A stretch of 64,000 nt of DNA. Origin: DATBVX01 sp963695985. GTDB taxonomy: Bacteria > Pseudomonadota > Gammaproteobacteria > Steroidobacterales > Steroidobacteraceae. The DNA lies in contig CAVOIC010000007.1 of the NCBI GenBank assembly GCA_963695985.1, positions 124,001 through 188,000 of the forward strand, given 5' to 3'. Position numbers and translations under genes: made by a program. Position 1 is the first letter of the stretch. The number at the start of each line of letters is the position of its first letter. The notes under the pieces were generated by a model. The model had not been told where the DNA came from. It saw nothing but the letters and a program-made list of their open reading frames with translations, and did no database searches. This document shows, piece after piece, positions 27,850 to 35,130 of the stretch.

Positions 27850-29709
27850 GTGGCGATCGGCGAGACCATGAAGGGAGTGTTCCGGTTCCTCTGGCGCGCG
27901 CTCGACGCACTGCGCAAGGTTCTGCATCTGCTCCTGCTGCTGGTGATCTTCGGCGTCGTGCTGAGCGCGCTGCGCTCCTCGATTCCCATCGTGCCGCATC
28001 GGGCCGCACTGGTGCTCGATATCCAGGGCCAGTTAGTCGAGCAGCTGAGCGGCGACCCGCTGGATCGGGCACTGGGACGTGCCACCGGTAATGGCGAACC
28101 CGAGACGCGCTTGCGCGATGTACTCGATGCGCTCAAGGCGGCGGCCAAGGATGATCGCATCAAGGTAGTCATGCTCGACCTCGATGACATGGAAGGTGGC
28201 GGCATGGCCAAGCTGCAGGACGTGGGCAAGGCACTGCGCGAGTTCCGCGGCTCGGGCAAGAAGGTTGTGGCGGTGGGCACGGCTTACGAGCAGAGCCAGT
28301 ACTACCTCGCTGCGCAAGCCGACGAAGTCAACCTCGATCCGCTCGGCTACGTGTACATCGACGGCTTCGACTACTACCGCATGTACCTGAAGGATGCGCT
28401 CGACAAGCTGGCAGTCGACGTCAACGTATTTCGCACGGGTGCTCACAAGAGCTATGCCGACGGATTTACGCGCAATGACATGTCTCCCGAGGAGCGCGAG
28501 GAGACCCAGGCGTGGCTCGACACGCTGTGGAAGGCGTACCAGGCGGATGTGACTACCGCTCGCAAGCTGCAGGCCGGCGCGCTGGCACAGTATGCCGACC
28601 AGGCGGCGGCTCTGGTGAAGGGCGCGAAGGGCGATACCGCCAAGCTCGCGCTGGCACAGGGGCTCGTCACGGCGCTGAAGGATCGCGTGCAGGTGGTGGA
28701 CGAGCTCAAGGACATCGTCGGTGAGGATGAATCCACGCACTCCTTCAACGGCATCAGCCTCGATGAGTACCTGGCGGCAGTGCGCTCGGAGGGGGCGCTC
28801 AAGTCCGGTTCGAAGAACAAGATCGGCGTCGTCGTGGCCGCTGGGGAAATCCTGGACGGCAAGCAGCCGCCGGGAACCGTGGGTGGCGAGTCGACATCGG
28901 AGCTGCTGCGCGATGCGCGGTACGACGACGACGTCAAGGCGGTGGTGCTGCGCGTCGATAGTCCCGGTGGGAGTGTGTTCGCCTCCGAGCAAATCTATCG
29001 CGAGGTGAAGGCGCTGCGCGCGAACGGCAAGCCGGTCGTGGTGTCGATGGGAAGCGTTGCGGCTTCCGGCGGCTACTACATCGGCGCGGGCGCGGACGAG
29101 ATCTGGGCCAGCCCTACTACCATCACCGGCTCGATCGGGGTCGTGGCGGCAATTCCGACGTTTCAGAGGACATTGCAAAAGCTGGGCGTGCACACCGACG
29201 GCGTCGGCACGACTGTACTCAGTGGGGATTTTCGCCTCGATCGTTCTCTCGGCCCGGCGGCGCGCGACATTCTGCAGGCCGGTGTCGAGCACGCGTATGA
29301 CGTGTTCCTCGACCACGTCGCCGCCGGGCGCGGCAAGACTCCGGCCGAGATCGACGCAGTCGCACAGGGTCGGGTGTGGTCAGGCGAGGATGCGCGCAAG
29401 CAGGGCCTGGTCGATCATTTTGGCAACCTGGATGACGCCCTCAAGTCCGCCGCGAAGCGCGCGAAAGTAAGCAAGGACTTCGAATCCAAGTACTTCGAGC
29501 CCGAGATGAGCTGGGAAGAGCTGCTCGCACTTGAGCTGCGCTCGATGCTGTCACGCATAGCGGTGGCAACAGGGCTGAGCGATCCGCGCCCTGCCTTGAT
29601 CCGCAAGGCGCTCAGTCCGCTGGAGCGAGAAGCGGCGCGCTGGGCGCGCTTCAACGATCCGCAGCACCTCTACTCGTACTGTCCGTGCGGGGTCCTGCAG
29701 GGCGGGTAG
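27850..29709 (+). CDS. sppA: signal peptide peptidase SppA (protease IV), 67K type
   Basis: SppA is an inner-membrane serine protease that degrades cleaved signal peptides. The 619-residue double-domain form matches E. coli (618). A single N-terminal membrane helix (VLHLLLLLVIFGVVLSAL, about residues 24-41) is followed by two ClpP-like domains. The dyad is visible: general base K200 in GAHKSYADG and nucleophile S406 in GSVAASGGYY, with residue numbers from the GTG at 27850. An ATG seven codons in (27868) is an alternative start. Its TAG stop overlaps the first bases of repeat copy B. Confidence 0.95.
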   Translation: MAIGETMKGVFRFLWRALDALRKVLHLLLLLVIFGVVLSALRSSIPIVPHRAALVLDIQGQLVEQLSGDPLDRALGRATGNGEPETRLRDVLDALKAAAKDDRIKVVMLDLDDMEGGGMAKLQDVGKALREFRGSGKKVVAVGTAYEQSQYYLAAQADEVNLDPLGYVYIDGFDYYRMYLKDALDKLAVDVNVFRTGAHKSYADGFTRNDMSPEEREETQAWLDTLWKAYQADVTTARKLQAGALAQYADQAAALVKGAKGDTAKLALAQGLVTALKDRVQVVDELKDIVGEDESTHSFNGISLDEYLAAVRSEGALKSGSKNKIGVVVAAGEILDGKQPPGTVGGESTSELLRDARYDDDVKAVVLRVDSPGGSVFASEQIYREVKALRANGKPVVVSMGSVAASGGYYIGAGADEIWASPTTITGSIGVVAAIPTFQRTLQKLGVHTDGVGTTVLSGDFRLDRSLGPAARDILQAGVEHAYDVFLDHVAAGRGKTPAEIDAVAQGRVWSGEDARKQGLVDHFGNLDDALKSAAKRAKVSKDFESKYFEPEMSWEELLALELRSMLSRIAVATGLSDPRPALIRKALSPLEREAARWARFNDPQHLYSYCPCGVLQGG

Positions 29710-30089
29710 AGCAGTCCGATCCGGCCACTGGCGTGAGGGCCGTGCCAACTCCGGGCTGATCACGCTCGATGACGGTGCTATCTGAAGATGTATCCCCGCG
29801 AACACTGGTGCGCCCGAGTTGGCAGACCCTCGACGCCAGTGTCCGAATCGTCCTGCATCGACCCCGGCGGGAGTGTTGCCTCTTAGGTCCGCTCCGCGGA
29901 CCTCTTCTAGGAGAAGTTAACTAACTCTTGTCAGTCAACGCAGGAGCGGGTGGACATCGGCGTGATATCTGCCGACTGCGCCGGTTGCCTGTGTTTGCGG
30001 GTTTAGCGTTTCAGGCTTGAGGTGACAATGGCCGTGATCCGGCGCACGTCGGCACGGTATCACGCCGGTGGCCGGCCCGGGACTGCTCT
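29708..30089 (+). repeat. dispersed structured intergenic element, copy B
   Basis: This is the second copy (382 bp) of the element at 13419-13825, lying between the convergent sppA and tdh. Its ends form a near-perfect inverted repeat: 29708-29735 against 30061-30089, 28 versus 29 bases, differing in about five positions. Internally, 29725-29739 can pair with 29827-29841, and 29955-29984 with 30037-30068. The first pairing uses the same left-arm bases as the terminal repeat, so the two structures compete. Copy B lacks about 30 bases present near the left end of copy A. Confidence 0.8.
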
Positions 30090-30091
30090 TG

Positions 30092-30121
30092 CGATCACCC
30101 GATGGCCGCCGGGGACTGCTT
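30092..30121 (+). repeat. extra right-end unit of copy B
   Basis: ATCACCCGATGGCCGCC...GACTGCT repeats the right terminus of the element once more, as in the array behind copy A (13838-13909). It ends 3 bases before the tdh stop codon. Confidence 0.7.
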
Positions 30122-30123
30122 CC

Positions 30124-31152
30124 TCACTTCGCCCAATCGAGGATGATCTTCCCCGACCGACCCGTCTTCATCGTCTCGAAGGCCTCGCGGTACTCCTCCG
30201 CCGGCAGGTGATGCGTGATCACGGGTGTGATGTCGAGGCCACTCTGCAACATGCTCGACATCTTGTACCAGGTCTCGAACATCTCGCGCCCGTAGATGCC
30301 CTTGATCACCAGCCCCTTGAAGATCACCTGGTTCCAGTCGATTGCGGTGTCCGTCGGCGGGATGCCGAGCAGGGCAATGCTGCCGCCGTGGTGCATCGTC
30401 CTCAGCATCTCGCGCAGCGCCTGGGGATTGCCGGACATCTCGAAGCCGATGTCGAAGCCTTCTTCCATGCGCAGCTTCTTCATCGCATCGTCCAGGCTCT
30501 CGCGCTGGATGTTAAGGGCGAGGCTGGCGCCCATCTTGCGGGCGAGGTCGAGGCGGTAGTCGTTCACGTCGGTGATGACGATATGGCGTGCGCCGGCGAA
30601 GCGCGCGATAGCCGCCGCCATGATGCCGATCGGGCCGGCACCCGTGATCAGCACATCTTCGCCCACCAGGTTGAATGACAGCGCCGTGTGCGTGGCGTTG
30701 CCGAAGGGATCGAGAATCGACGCGACATCATCGCCGATGCTCGGCGACAGCTTGAAGGTGTTGACGGCCGGGATTGCCAGGTACTCGGCAAAGCAGCCAG
30801 GACGATTGACGCCTACGCCGACCGTGTTGCGGCACAGGTGCCGGCGCCCGGCGCGGCAATTGCGGCAGTAACCGCACGTGATATGGCCTTCGCCGGAAAC
30901 GCGATCGCCCGGCTTGATGCCGCTCACTTCGCTGCCGATCTCGATCACCTCGCCGCTGTACTCGTGTCCGACGGCCATCGGCACCGGAATGGTCTGCCGT
31001 GCCCATGCGTCCCAGTTGTAGATGTGCATGTCAGTGCCACAGATCGAGGTCTTGCCGATGCGGATCAGGACATCGTTGTGGCCTACGCGCGGCTCGGGAA
31101 TCTCTTCCATCCAGATGCCGGGTTCGGCGCGCGACTTGACGAGTGCTTTCAT
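30124..31152 (-). CDS. tdh: L-threonine 3-dehydrogenase
   Basis: Tdh oxidises L-threonine to 2-amino-3-ketobutyrate with NAD+, in tandem with Kbl. It is a zinc-dependent medium-chain dehydrogenase of 342 residues (E. coli 341). Catalytic zinc ligands are C38 in SICGTDMHIYNWD and H63-E64 in GHEYSGEV; structural zinc cysteines are C93, C96, C99 and C107. The Rossmann motif is ITGAGPIGIMAAAIA. It follows kbl by 10 bases. Confidence 0.97.
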   Translation of the reverse strand: MKALVKSRAEPGIWMEEIPEPRVGHNDVLIRIGKTSICGTDMHIYNWDAWARQTIPVPMAVGHEYSGEVIEIGSEVSGIKPGDRVSGEGHITCGYCRNCRAGRRHLCRNTVGVGVNRPGCFAEYLAIPAVNTFKLSPSIGDDVASILDPFGNATHTALSFNLVGEDVLITGAGPIGIMAAAIARFAGARHIVITDVNDYRLDLARKMGASLALNIQRESLDDAMKKLRMEEGFDIGFEMSGNPQALREMLRTMHHGGSIALLGIPPTDTAIDWNQVIFKGLVIKGIYGREMFETWYKMSSMLQSGLDITPVITHHLPAEEYREAFETMKTGRSGKIILDWAK

Positions 31153-31162
31153 GTGAAGTGTT

Positions 31163-32353
31163 TCATTGCGCGAGATTCATCGCGCGGGCAACGCGTCCGA
31201 AGGCCGCAATTGCACGCTGTAGGTCTTCGCGCGTGAGACCCGCGGACATCTGGGTGCGTATGCGCGCCTTGCCCTGCGGGACGACCGGAAAGGAAAAGCC
31301 CACGACGTAAACTCCCTCGGCCAGCAACCGGTCCGCCATGTCTACCGCCACACGCGCATCGCCCAGCATGATCGGAATGATGGGATGCTCGCCGGCAATG
31401 ATATGCAGCCCGAGCGCCGCCAGCTGCTCGCGGAAGAATCGCGTGTTGTCGAACAGGCGCTCACGAAATTCCGGGCTGCCCTCGAGCAAGTCGAGCACGC
31501 GCACGCTTGCCGCAGCTACCACCGGGGCGATGCTGTTCGAGAACAGGTACGGCCGCGAGCGCTGGCGCAGCCAGGCGATGATCTCGCGTCGTGCACTAGT
31601 GTAGCCGCCGCTCGCGCCGCCCAGCGCCTTGCCCAGGGTTCCGGTGAGGATGTCCACTCGATCCAGCACCCCGCAGTGCTCGTGTGTGCCGCGACCGTTG
31701 GCGCCCATGAAACCCACCGCGTGCGAGTCATCGACCATGACCAGCGCGCCGTAACGCTCCGCGAGATCGCAGATCTCCTTGAGCCGCGCAAGCGTTCCGT
31801 CCATGGAGAAGACGCCGTCAGTCGCAATGAGCCGGGTGCGCCGGCCCTGGGTCGCCTTGAGATGCTTTTCGAGCTCCTCGAGATCGCTGTTGGCGTAGCG
31901 CAGGCGCTCGGCTTTGCAGAGGCGGATCCCGTCGATGATGCTGGCGTGATTGAGTGCATCGCTGATCACCGCGTCCTGCTCGTCGAGCAGCGTTTCGAAG
32001 AGCCCGCCATTGGCGTCGAAGCACGAGGAGTACAGGATCGTGTCCTCGGTGCCGAGAAACCGGCTCAGCCGTTCCTCGAGTTCCTTGTGAATCGTCTGGG
32101 TGCCGCAGATGAAGCGCACCGACGCCATGCCATAGCCGTAGCGGTCGAGCGCACGATGCGCTGCTTCGCGCACCGCGGGATGGTTGGCGAGCCCGAGGTA
32201 ATTGTTGGCGCACAGGTTGAGGACTTCCGCGCCGCCACTCACCCGCACACGCGCCTGCTGCGGTGATGCCAGCACACGCTCGACCTTGTACAGGCCCTGT
32301 TCGCGCAGCCGTTCGGTATCGGCCGCCAGGCGCTGGAGCAATTCGTGTTTCAC
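31163..32353 (-). CDS. kbl: 2-amino-3-ketobutyrate CoA ligase (glycine C-acetyltransferase)
   Basis: Kbl cleaves 2-amino-3-ketobutyrate with CoA into glycine and acetyl-CoA. It is a PLP enzyme of the alpha-oxoamine synthase family. Key segments are CANNYLGLANHP, FICGTQTIHKELE, MVDDSHAVGFMG and GTLGKALGGASGGY with the PLP lysine. The GTG at 32353 gives 396 residues (E. coli 398); the frame runs open further upstream, but that part overlaps hslR on the other strand and is not protein-like. It is first gene of kbl-tdh, divergent from hslR. Confidence 0.96.
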   Translation of the reverse strand: MKHELLQRLAADTERLREQGLYKVERVLASPQQARVRVSGGAEVLNLCANNYLGLANHPAVREAAHRALDRYGYGMASVRFICGTQTIHKELEERLSRFLGTEDTILYSSCFDANGGLFETLLDEQDAVISDALNHASIIDGIRLCKAERLRYANSDLEELEKHLKATQGRRTRLIATDGVFSMDGTLARLKEICDLAERYGALVMVDDSHAVGFMGANGRGTHEHCGVLDRVDILTGTLGKALGGASGGYTSARREIIAWLRQRSRPYLFSNSIAPVVAAASVRVLDLLEGSPEFRERLFDNTRFFREQLAALGLHIIAGEHPIIPIMLGDARVAVDMADRLLAEGVYVVGFSFPVVPQGKARIRTQMSAGLTREDLQRAIAAFGRVARAMNLAQ

Positions 32354-32359
32354 GTGCGG

Positions 32360-32389
32360 TTCCCGCTGCGGGAAAGGTCGCGCATTATA
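32360..32389 (-). promoter_or_regulatory. kbl promoter -10 box with downstream palindrome
   Basis: On the minus strand TATAAT (32384-32389) would start transcription near 32377. Between it and the kbl GTG lies the 15 bp palindrome TTCCCGCTGCGGGAA (32360-32374). Placed over the transcription start, it could be a repressor site or a 5' hairpin. No regulator gene is adjacent. Confidence 0.45.
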
Positions 32390-32422
32390 GCCGCTGACCG
32401 TCGGGACCGATGCGGAGGCCGG

Positions 32423-32827
32423 GTGGGCGAGAAGAGTCAGGACTCGAGTGTACAAGTCCGCATCGACAAGTGGCTCTGGTGCGCGCGCTTCTATAAGAGC
32501 CGTGCGCAGGCGAGCGCGGCCGTCGCCGGCGGCAAAGTGCATCTCAACGGCGAGCGCGTGAAGCCAGCGCACGCGCTTAGAGTTGGAGATCGGCTCGAGC
32601 TCACCCAAGGTGCCGGGAGTCGCGAAGTCATCGTGCTGGCACTGGCCGAACGTCGCAGACCGGCTGCGCAGGCGGCACGGTGTTTCGAAGAGACAGCGCT
32701 CAGCATCGCGCGTCGCGCACGACTCAAGGAGCAGCACGCACTCGCCGCGGCCTTGGCGCCTCGTCCCGCCGAACGACCCGACAAGCGCGAGCGGCGTCGC
32801 CTGCTGAAGCTCCGTCGACAAGAATAA
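32423..32827 (+). CDS. hslR: S4-domain RNA-binding heat shock protein (Hsp15)
   Basis: HslR/Hsp15 binds 50S subunits that carry a stranded peptidyl-tRNA. The S4 domain is VRIDKWLWCARFYKSRAQASAAVAGGKVHLNGERVKPA, followed by a basic helical tail ending KRERRRLLKLRR. The GTG at 32423 gives 134 residues (E. coli 133) and has a GGAGG site 6-11 bases upstream. It is divergent from kbl with a 69-base shared region. Confidence 0.92.
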   Translation: MGEKSQDSSVQVRIDKWLWCARFYKSRAQASAAVAGGKVHLNGERVKPAHALRVGDRLELTQGAGSREVIVLALAERRRPAAQAARCFEETALSIARRARLKEQHALAAALAPRPAERPDKRERRRLLKLRRQE

Positions 32828-32842
32828 ATAGAGAGACCCCCC

Positions 32843-32860
32843 CGTCCCAACTCTGGGACG
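32843..32860 (+). promoter_or_regulatory. palindrome 1, candidate enhancer site for the sigma-54 operon
   Basis: CGTCCC-AACTCT-GGGACG, arms perfect. The same arms recur 33 bases downstream. Its centre is about 150 bases before the predicted sigma-54 transcription start, a normal position for binding of an NtrC-type activator. Alternatively it is a hairpin at the end of hslR, but it lacks a T run. Confidence 0.5.
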
Positions 32861-32875
32861 AAACCCCGCACCCCG

Positions 32876-32893
32876 CGTCCCGCAGCGGGGACG
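32876..32893 (+). promoter_or_regulatory. palindrome 2, candidate enhancer site for the sigma-54 operon
   Basis: CGTCCC-GCAGCG-GGGACG, same arms and spacing as palindrome 1. The centre-to-centre distance of 33 bases is close to three helical turns, so two dimers would lie on the same face of the DNA. Confidence 0.5.
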
Positions 32894-32978
32894 TTCTCAG
32901 CCGGCCGGGCCGAGCCTGAGAATCGTTGGACGCCTAATTCCCATTGCCTGTCAATACATTGCAACTTCGTGAGCCGAT

Positions 32979-32993
32979 TGGCACGCGTGATGC
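32979..32993 (+). promoter_or_regulatory. sigma-54 (-24/-12) promoter of the ABC exporter operon
   Basis: TGGCACG-CGTG-ATGC matches the sigma-54 consensus TGGCACG-N4-TTGC at all but one fixed position, with the required spacing between the GG and GC elements. The start of transcription would be near 33005, 27 bases before the ATG of the HlyD-like gene. The operon is followed by an NtrC-type activator gene. Confidence 0.7.
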
Positions 32994-33031
32994 TTTGGAT
33001 TACTTCAGGAAAGACCCGCAAGAAAGCCCGG

Positions 33032-34279
33032 ATGGACCGTCCTCGTACCGATCTCGAACGCCGCAAGCGCAAGCGCTGGCTTCTCGCTGGCGCCGCGCTC
33101 GCGGCCGTCATGGCGGCAGGAATCGCCCTCGCTACCTTCGAGCCGATGGCGCCGCGCGTAGACGCGAAGACGCTCTACATCGACGTGGTCACACGCGGTG
33201 ATCTGCTGCGCCGTGTGCGGGGTACGGGAACACTAGTGCCGCGCGATCAGCGCTGGATCGCGGCCGCCGCCCAAGGGCGCGTGGAGCGGGTATTGGTGCG
33301 TCCGGGAGCGGAGGTTGCGGCAGATACTGTCCTCGTCGAGCTCTCGAATCCTGAGCTGCAGCAGCTCGCTGAGGAGGCCAGCCTGGCTTGCGATGCCGCG
33401 CGCGCCGAGGCCGCTTCGCTCCACGTGCAGCTCGAGAGCCAGGTGCTCGACCAGCGTGCCCGCATTGCCGAAGCGCGTGCGCAATACGAGTCGGCACGTC
33501 TGCAGGCTGAAGCGGAAGCGCGCCTCGCCGGTCAACATGCGATTTCCGAGCTACAGATCGCGCGCTCGAAGCTCACCGCCGAACAACTCGGCGTGCGGCT
33601 CGAGATCGAACAGGAGCGACTTGGCAAGCTCCGGTCGTCCGTTGCCGCGCAGCTCGCCGCGCAGAAGGCGCGCGTGGCGCAGCTGGAACAGTCCGCGATT
33701 CGCCGCCGCGCGCAGGCCGATTCGCTGCTGGTCCGGGCGGGGCTGGACGGAGTGCTGCAGGCGCTGGTAGTTGAGAGCGGGCAGCAGCTCGCGCTCGGCG
33801 CGAGCATCGCACGAGTCGCGCGTCCCGGCTCACTGCTCGCCGAGCTCGCCATCCCCGAAATGGACGCCAGGGATCTCGCCATCGGGCAGAAGGCGAGCAT
33901 CGATACCCACAACGGCGTGGTCGCGGCACACGTAGAACGTGTCGAGCCGGCAGTAAGCAACGGTACGGTGCGCGTGGAAATCGCACCGGACAGCGAATGG
34001 CCGGCCGGCGCGCGCGCCGATCTATCGATCGAGGGCACGGTCGACATCGAGCGGCTGGCCAATGTCGTGCAAGTCGCGCGCCCGGTCAGTGCGCAACCTC
34101 TGTCGGAGTCTCGCGTGTTCCGCCTGAGCGACCGCGGTCGCGCGCAGCGTGTGCCGGTCAAGTTTGGCAAGGCCTCCGTCGATCGCATCGTGATACTCGC
34201 CGGCCTGACGCCCGGCGAGCGTGTGATCGTCTCGGATGTTTCGCAGTACGAGCGCTACGAACGGCTCAACGTGGAGTAG
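33032..34279 (+). CDS. HlyD-family periplasmic adaptor of an ABC exporter
   Basis: This 415-residue membrane-fusion protein resembles MacA-type adaptors. A basic N-terminus (RPRTDLERRKRKRW) precedes one membrane helix (residues about 18-38). A barrel-sandwich half follows (RGTGTLVPRDQRWIAAAAQGRVERVLVRPGAEV), then a long alpha-hairpin coiled coil (about residues 105-230, rich in Ala/Glu/Gln/Arg), the second lipoyl half (VRAGLDGVLQALVVESGQQLALGASIARV) and beta-barrel and C-terminal domains. ATG 33032 is preferred over GTG 32969 because the latter lies upstream of the predicted sigma-54 transcription start. Confidence 0.85.
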   Translation: MDRPRTDLERRKRKRWLLAGAALAAVMAAGIALATFEPMAPRVDAKTLYIDVVTRGDLLRRVRGTGTLVPRDQRWIAAAAQGRVERVLVRPGAEVAADTVLVELSNPELQQLAEEASLACDAARAEAASLHVQLESQVLDQRARIAEARAQYESARLQAEAEARLAGQHAISELQIARSKLTAEQLGVRLEIEQERLGKLRSSVAAQLAAQKARVAQLEQSAIRRRAQADSLLVRAGLDGVLQALVVESGQQLALGASIARVARPGSLLAELAIPEMDARDLAIGQKASIDTHNGVVAAHVERVEPAVSNGTVRVEIAPDSEWPAGARADLSIEGTVDIERLANVVQVARPVSAQPLSESRVFRLSDRGRAQRVPVKFGKASVDRIVILAGLTPGERVIVSDVSQYERYERLNVE

Positions 34280-34283
34280 GCGC

Positions 34284-34400
34284 ATGTGCATCGATCTCAA
34301 TTACTGCCTGACGCTGTTCACCGGCTGCGCGCACATCGGCCTGATCGCGTGGAGCTTGTTGGGAATCATCGTGTACCAGGTTGCGGACCTCGGAGGTTGA
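34284..34400 (+). CDS. 38-residue membrane microprotein in the exporter operon
   Basis: An ATG at 34284 opens a 38-codon frame that exactly fills the gap between the adaptor stop (34279) and the ATPase start (34404). GGAG lies 8-11 bases before the ATG. The product begins MCIDLNYCLTLFTGCAH, has one predicted membrane helix (about residues 17-31, HIGLIAWSLLGIIVY) and three cysteines. Its own end contains GGAGGT, the ribosome-binding site of the ATPase gene. I recognise no family. It could be a small subunit or regulator of the exporter or kinase, or only a translated leader for the ATPase. Confidence 0.5.
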   Translation: MCIDLNYCLTLFTGCAHIGLIAWSLLGIIVYQVADLGG

Positions 34401-34403
34401 ATC

Positions 34404-35120
34404 GTGAGCGAGGCGAAGATGCTGATCCGTCTCAATAACGTCGTGAAGGTGTTTCATACCGATGAGTTGGAGACCCATGCACTCTCGGGCATCCAGCTCG
34501 AAGTGCGCGCCGGGGAGTTCATTGCGATCTCCGGACCTTCCGGATGTGGCAAGTCGACCCTGCTCGCGATTCTCGGGCTGCTCGACAGCCCGACCGAAGG
34601 CGAATATGCGCTGTCCGGTACACCGGTGGGCAGGCTGGGCGCGGAGCAGCGTGCGCGCATCCGCAACCGCGAGATCGGTTTCATCTTCCAGGCCTTTAAC
34701 CTGATCGGTGACCTGACGGTATACGAAAACGTGGAACTGCCGCTCACCTACCGCGAGCACCTGTCGCGCGCGGAGCGGCGCGACGCAGCCCTGGCGGCGC
34801 TCGACTGCGTTGGCATGTCACATCGGTTAAATCACTACCCGTCGCAACTCTCGGGCGGGCAGCAGCAGCGCGTCGCGGTCGCGCGTGCGCTCGTGGGGCG
34901 GCCCGCGATCCTGCTGGCCGATGAGCCCACCGGAAATCTCGACTCGCGCAACGGCGATGCGGTCATGGAACTGCTGGCACGCCTGCATGCAGGCGGATCG
35001 ACGGTGTGTATGGTCACGCATGATCCGCGCTACGCCAACTACGCGGAGCGGCGCGTGTCGCTGTTCGACGGCCGCATCGTGGACGAAGAAGCGCTGCCGC
35101 GGCGCGCGCTGTCACACTGA
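34404..35120 (+). CDS. ABC exporter ATP-binding protein (LolD/MacB type)
   Basis: This 238-residue ATPase contains Walker A SGPSGCGKST, Q-loop FIFQAFNLIGDLTVYENVELPL, signature LSGGQQQRVAVARAL, Walker B ILLADEP with TGNLDSRNG, and the switch His in VTHDPRYA. The sequence style (LLDSPTEGEY, TVYENVELPLTYR) is that of the LolD/MacB/FtsE group of mechanotransmission transporters. The start is GTG at 34404. It energises the adjacent two-domain permease. Confidence 0.93.
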   Translation: MSEAKMLIRLNNVVKVFHTDELETHALSGIQLEVRAGEFIAISGPSGCGKSTLLAILGLLDSPTEGEYALSGTPVGRLGAEQRARIRNREIGFIFQAFNLIGDLTVYENVELPLTYREHLSRAERRDAALAALDCVGMSHRLNHYPSQLSGGQQQRVAVARALVGRPAILLADEPTGNLDSRNGDAVMELLARLHAGGSTVCMVTHDPRYANYAERRVSLFDGRIVDEEALPRRALSH

Positions 35121-35130
35121 GGGGCAGGTC

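Noticed and set aside
29551..29805. Short minus-strand frame starting MFAGIHLQ, with a similar start near 13549 on the minus strand
   Set aside because: The shared start only reflects the repeated DNA element. The frames diverge after a few residues and run into sppA and rlmB antisense sequence.
30022..30678. Plus-strand frame starting MTMAVIRRTSARYH in the repeat and running across tdh
   Set aside because: Most of it is antisense to tdh; the conserved start is due to the repeated element and is not continued in the other copy.
32353..32821. N-terminal extension of kbl to 552 residues
   Set aside because: The extension is antisense to hslR, lacks family similarity, and the GTG at 32353 gives the standard length.
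32843..32860. Intrinsic terminator of hslR
   Set aside because: The stem is good but no T run follows, and the same arms recur 33 bases later, which fits a protein-binding site better.
34885..35130. Permease reading frame starting inside the ATPase gene
   Set aside because: It overlaps conserved ATPase sequence in another frame; ATG 35131 directly precedes the conserved QFIQDLRVAARSL start.
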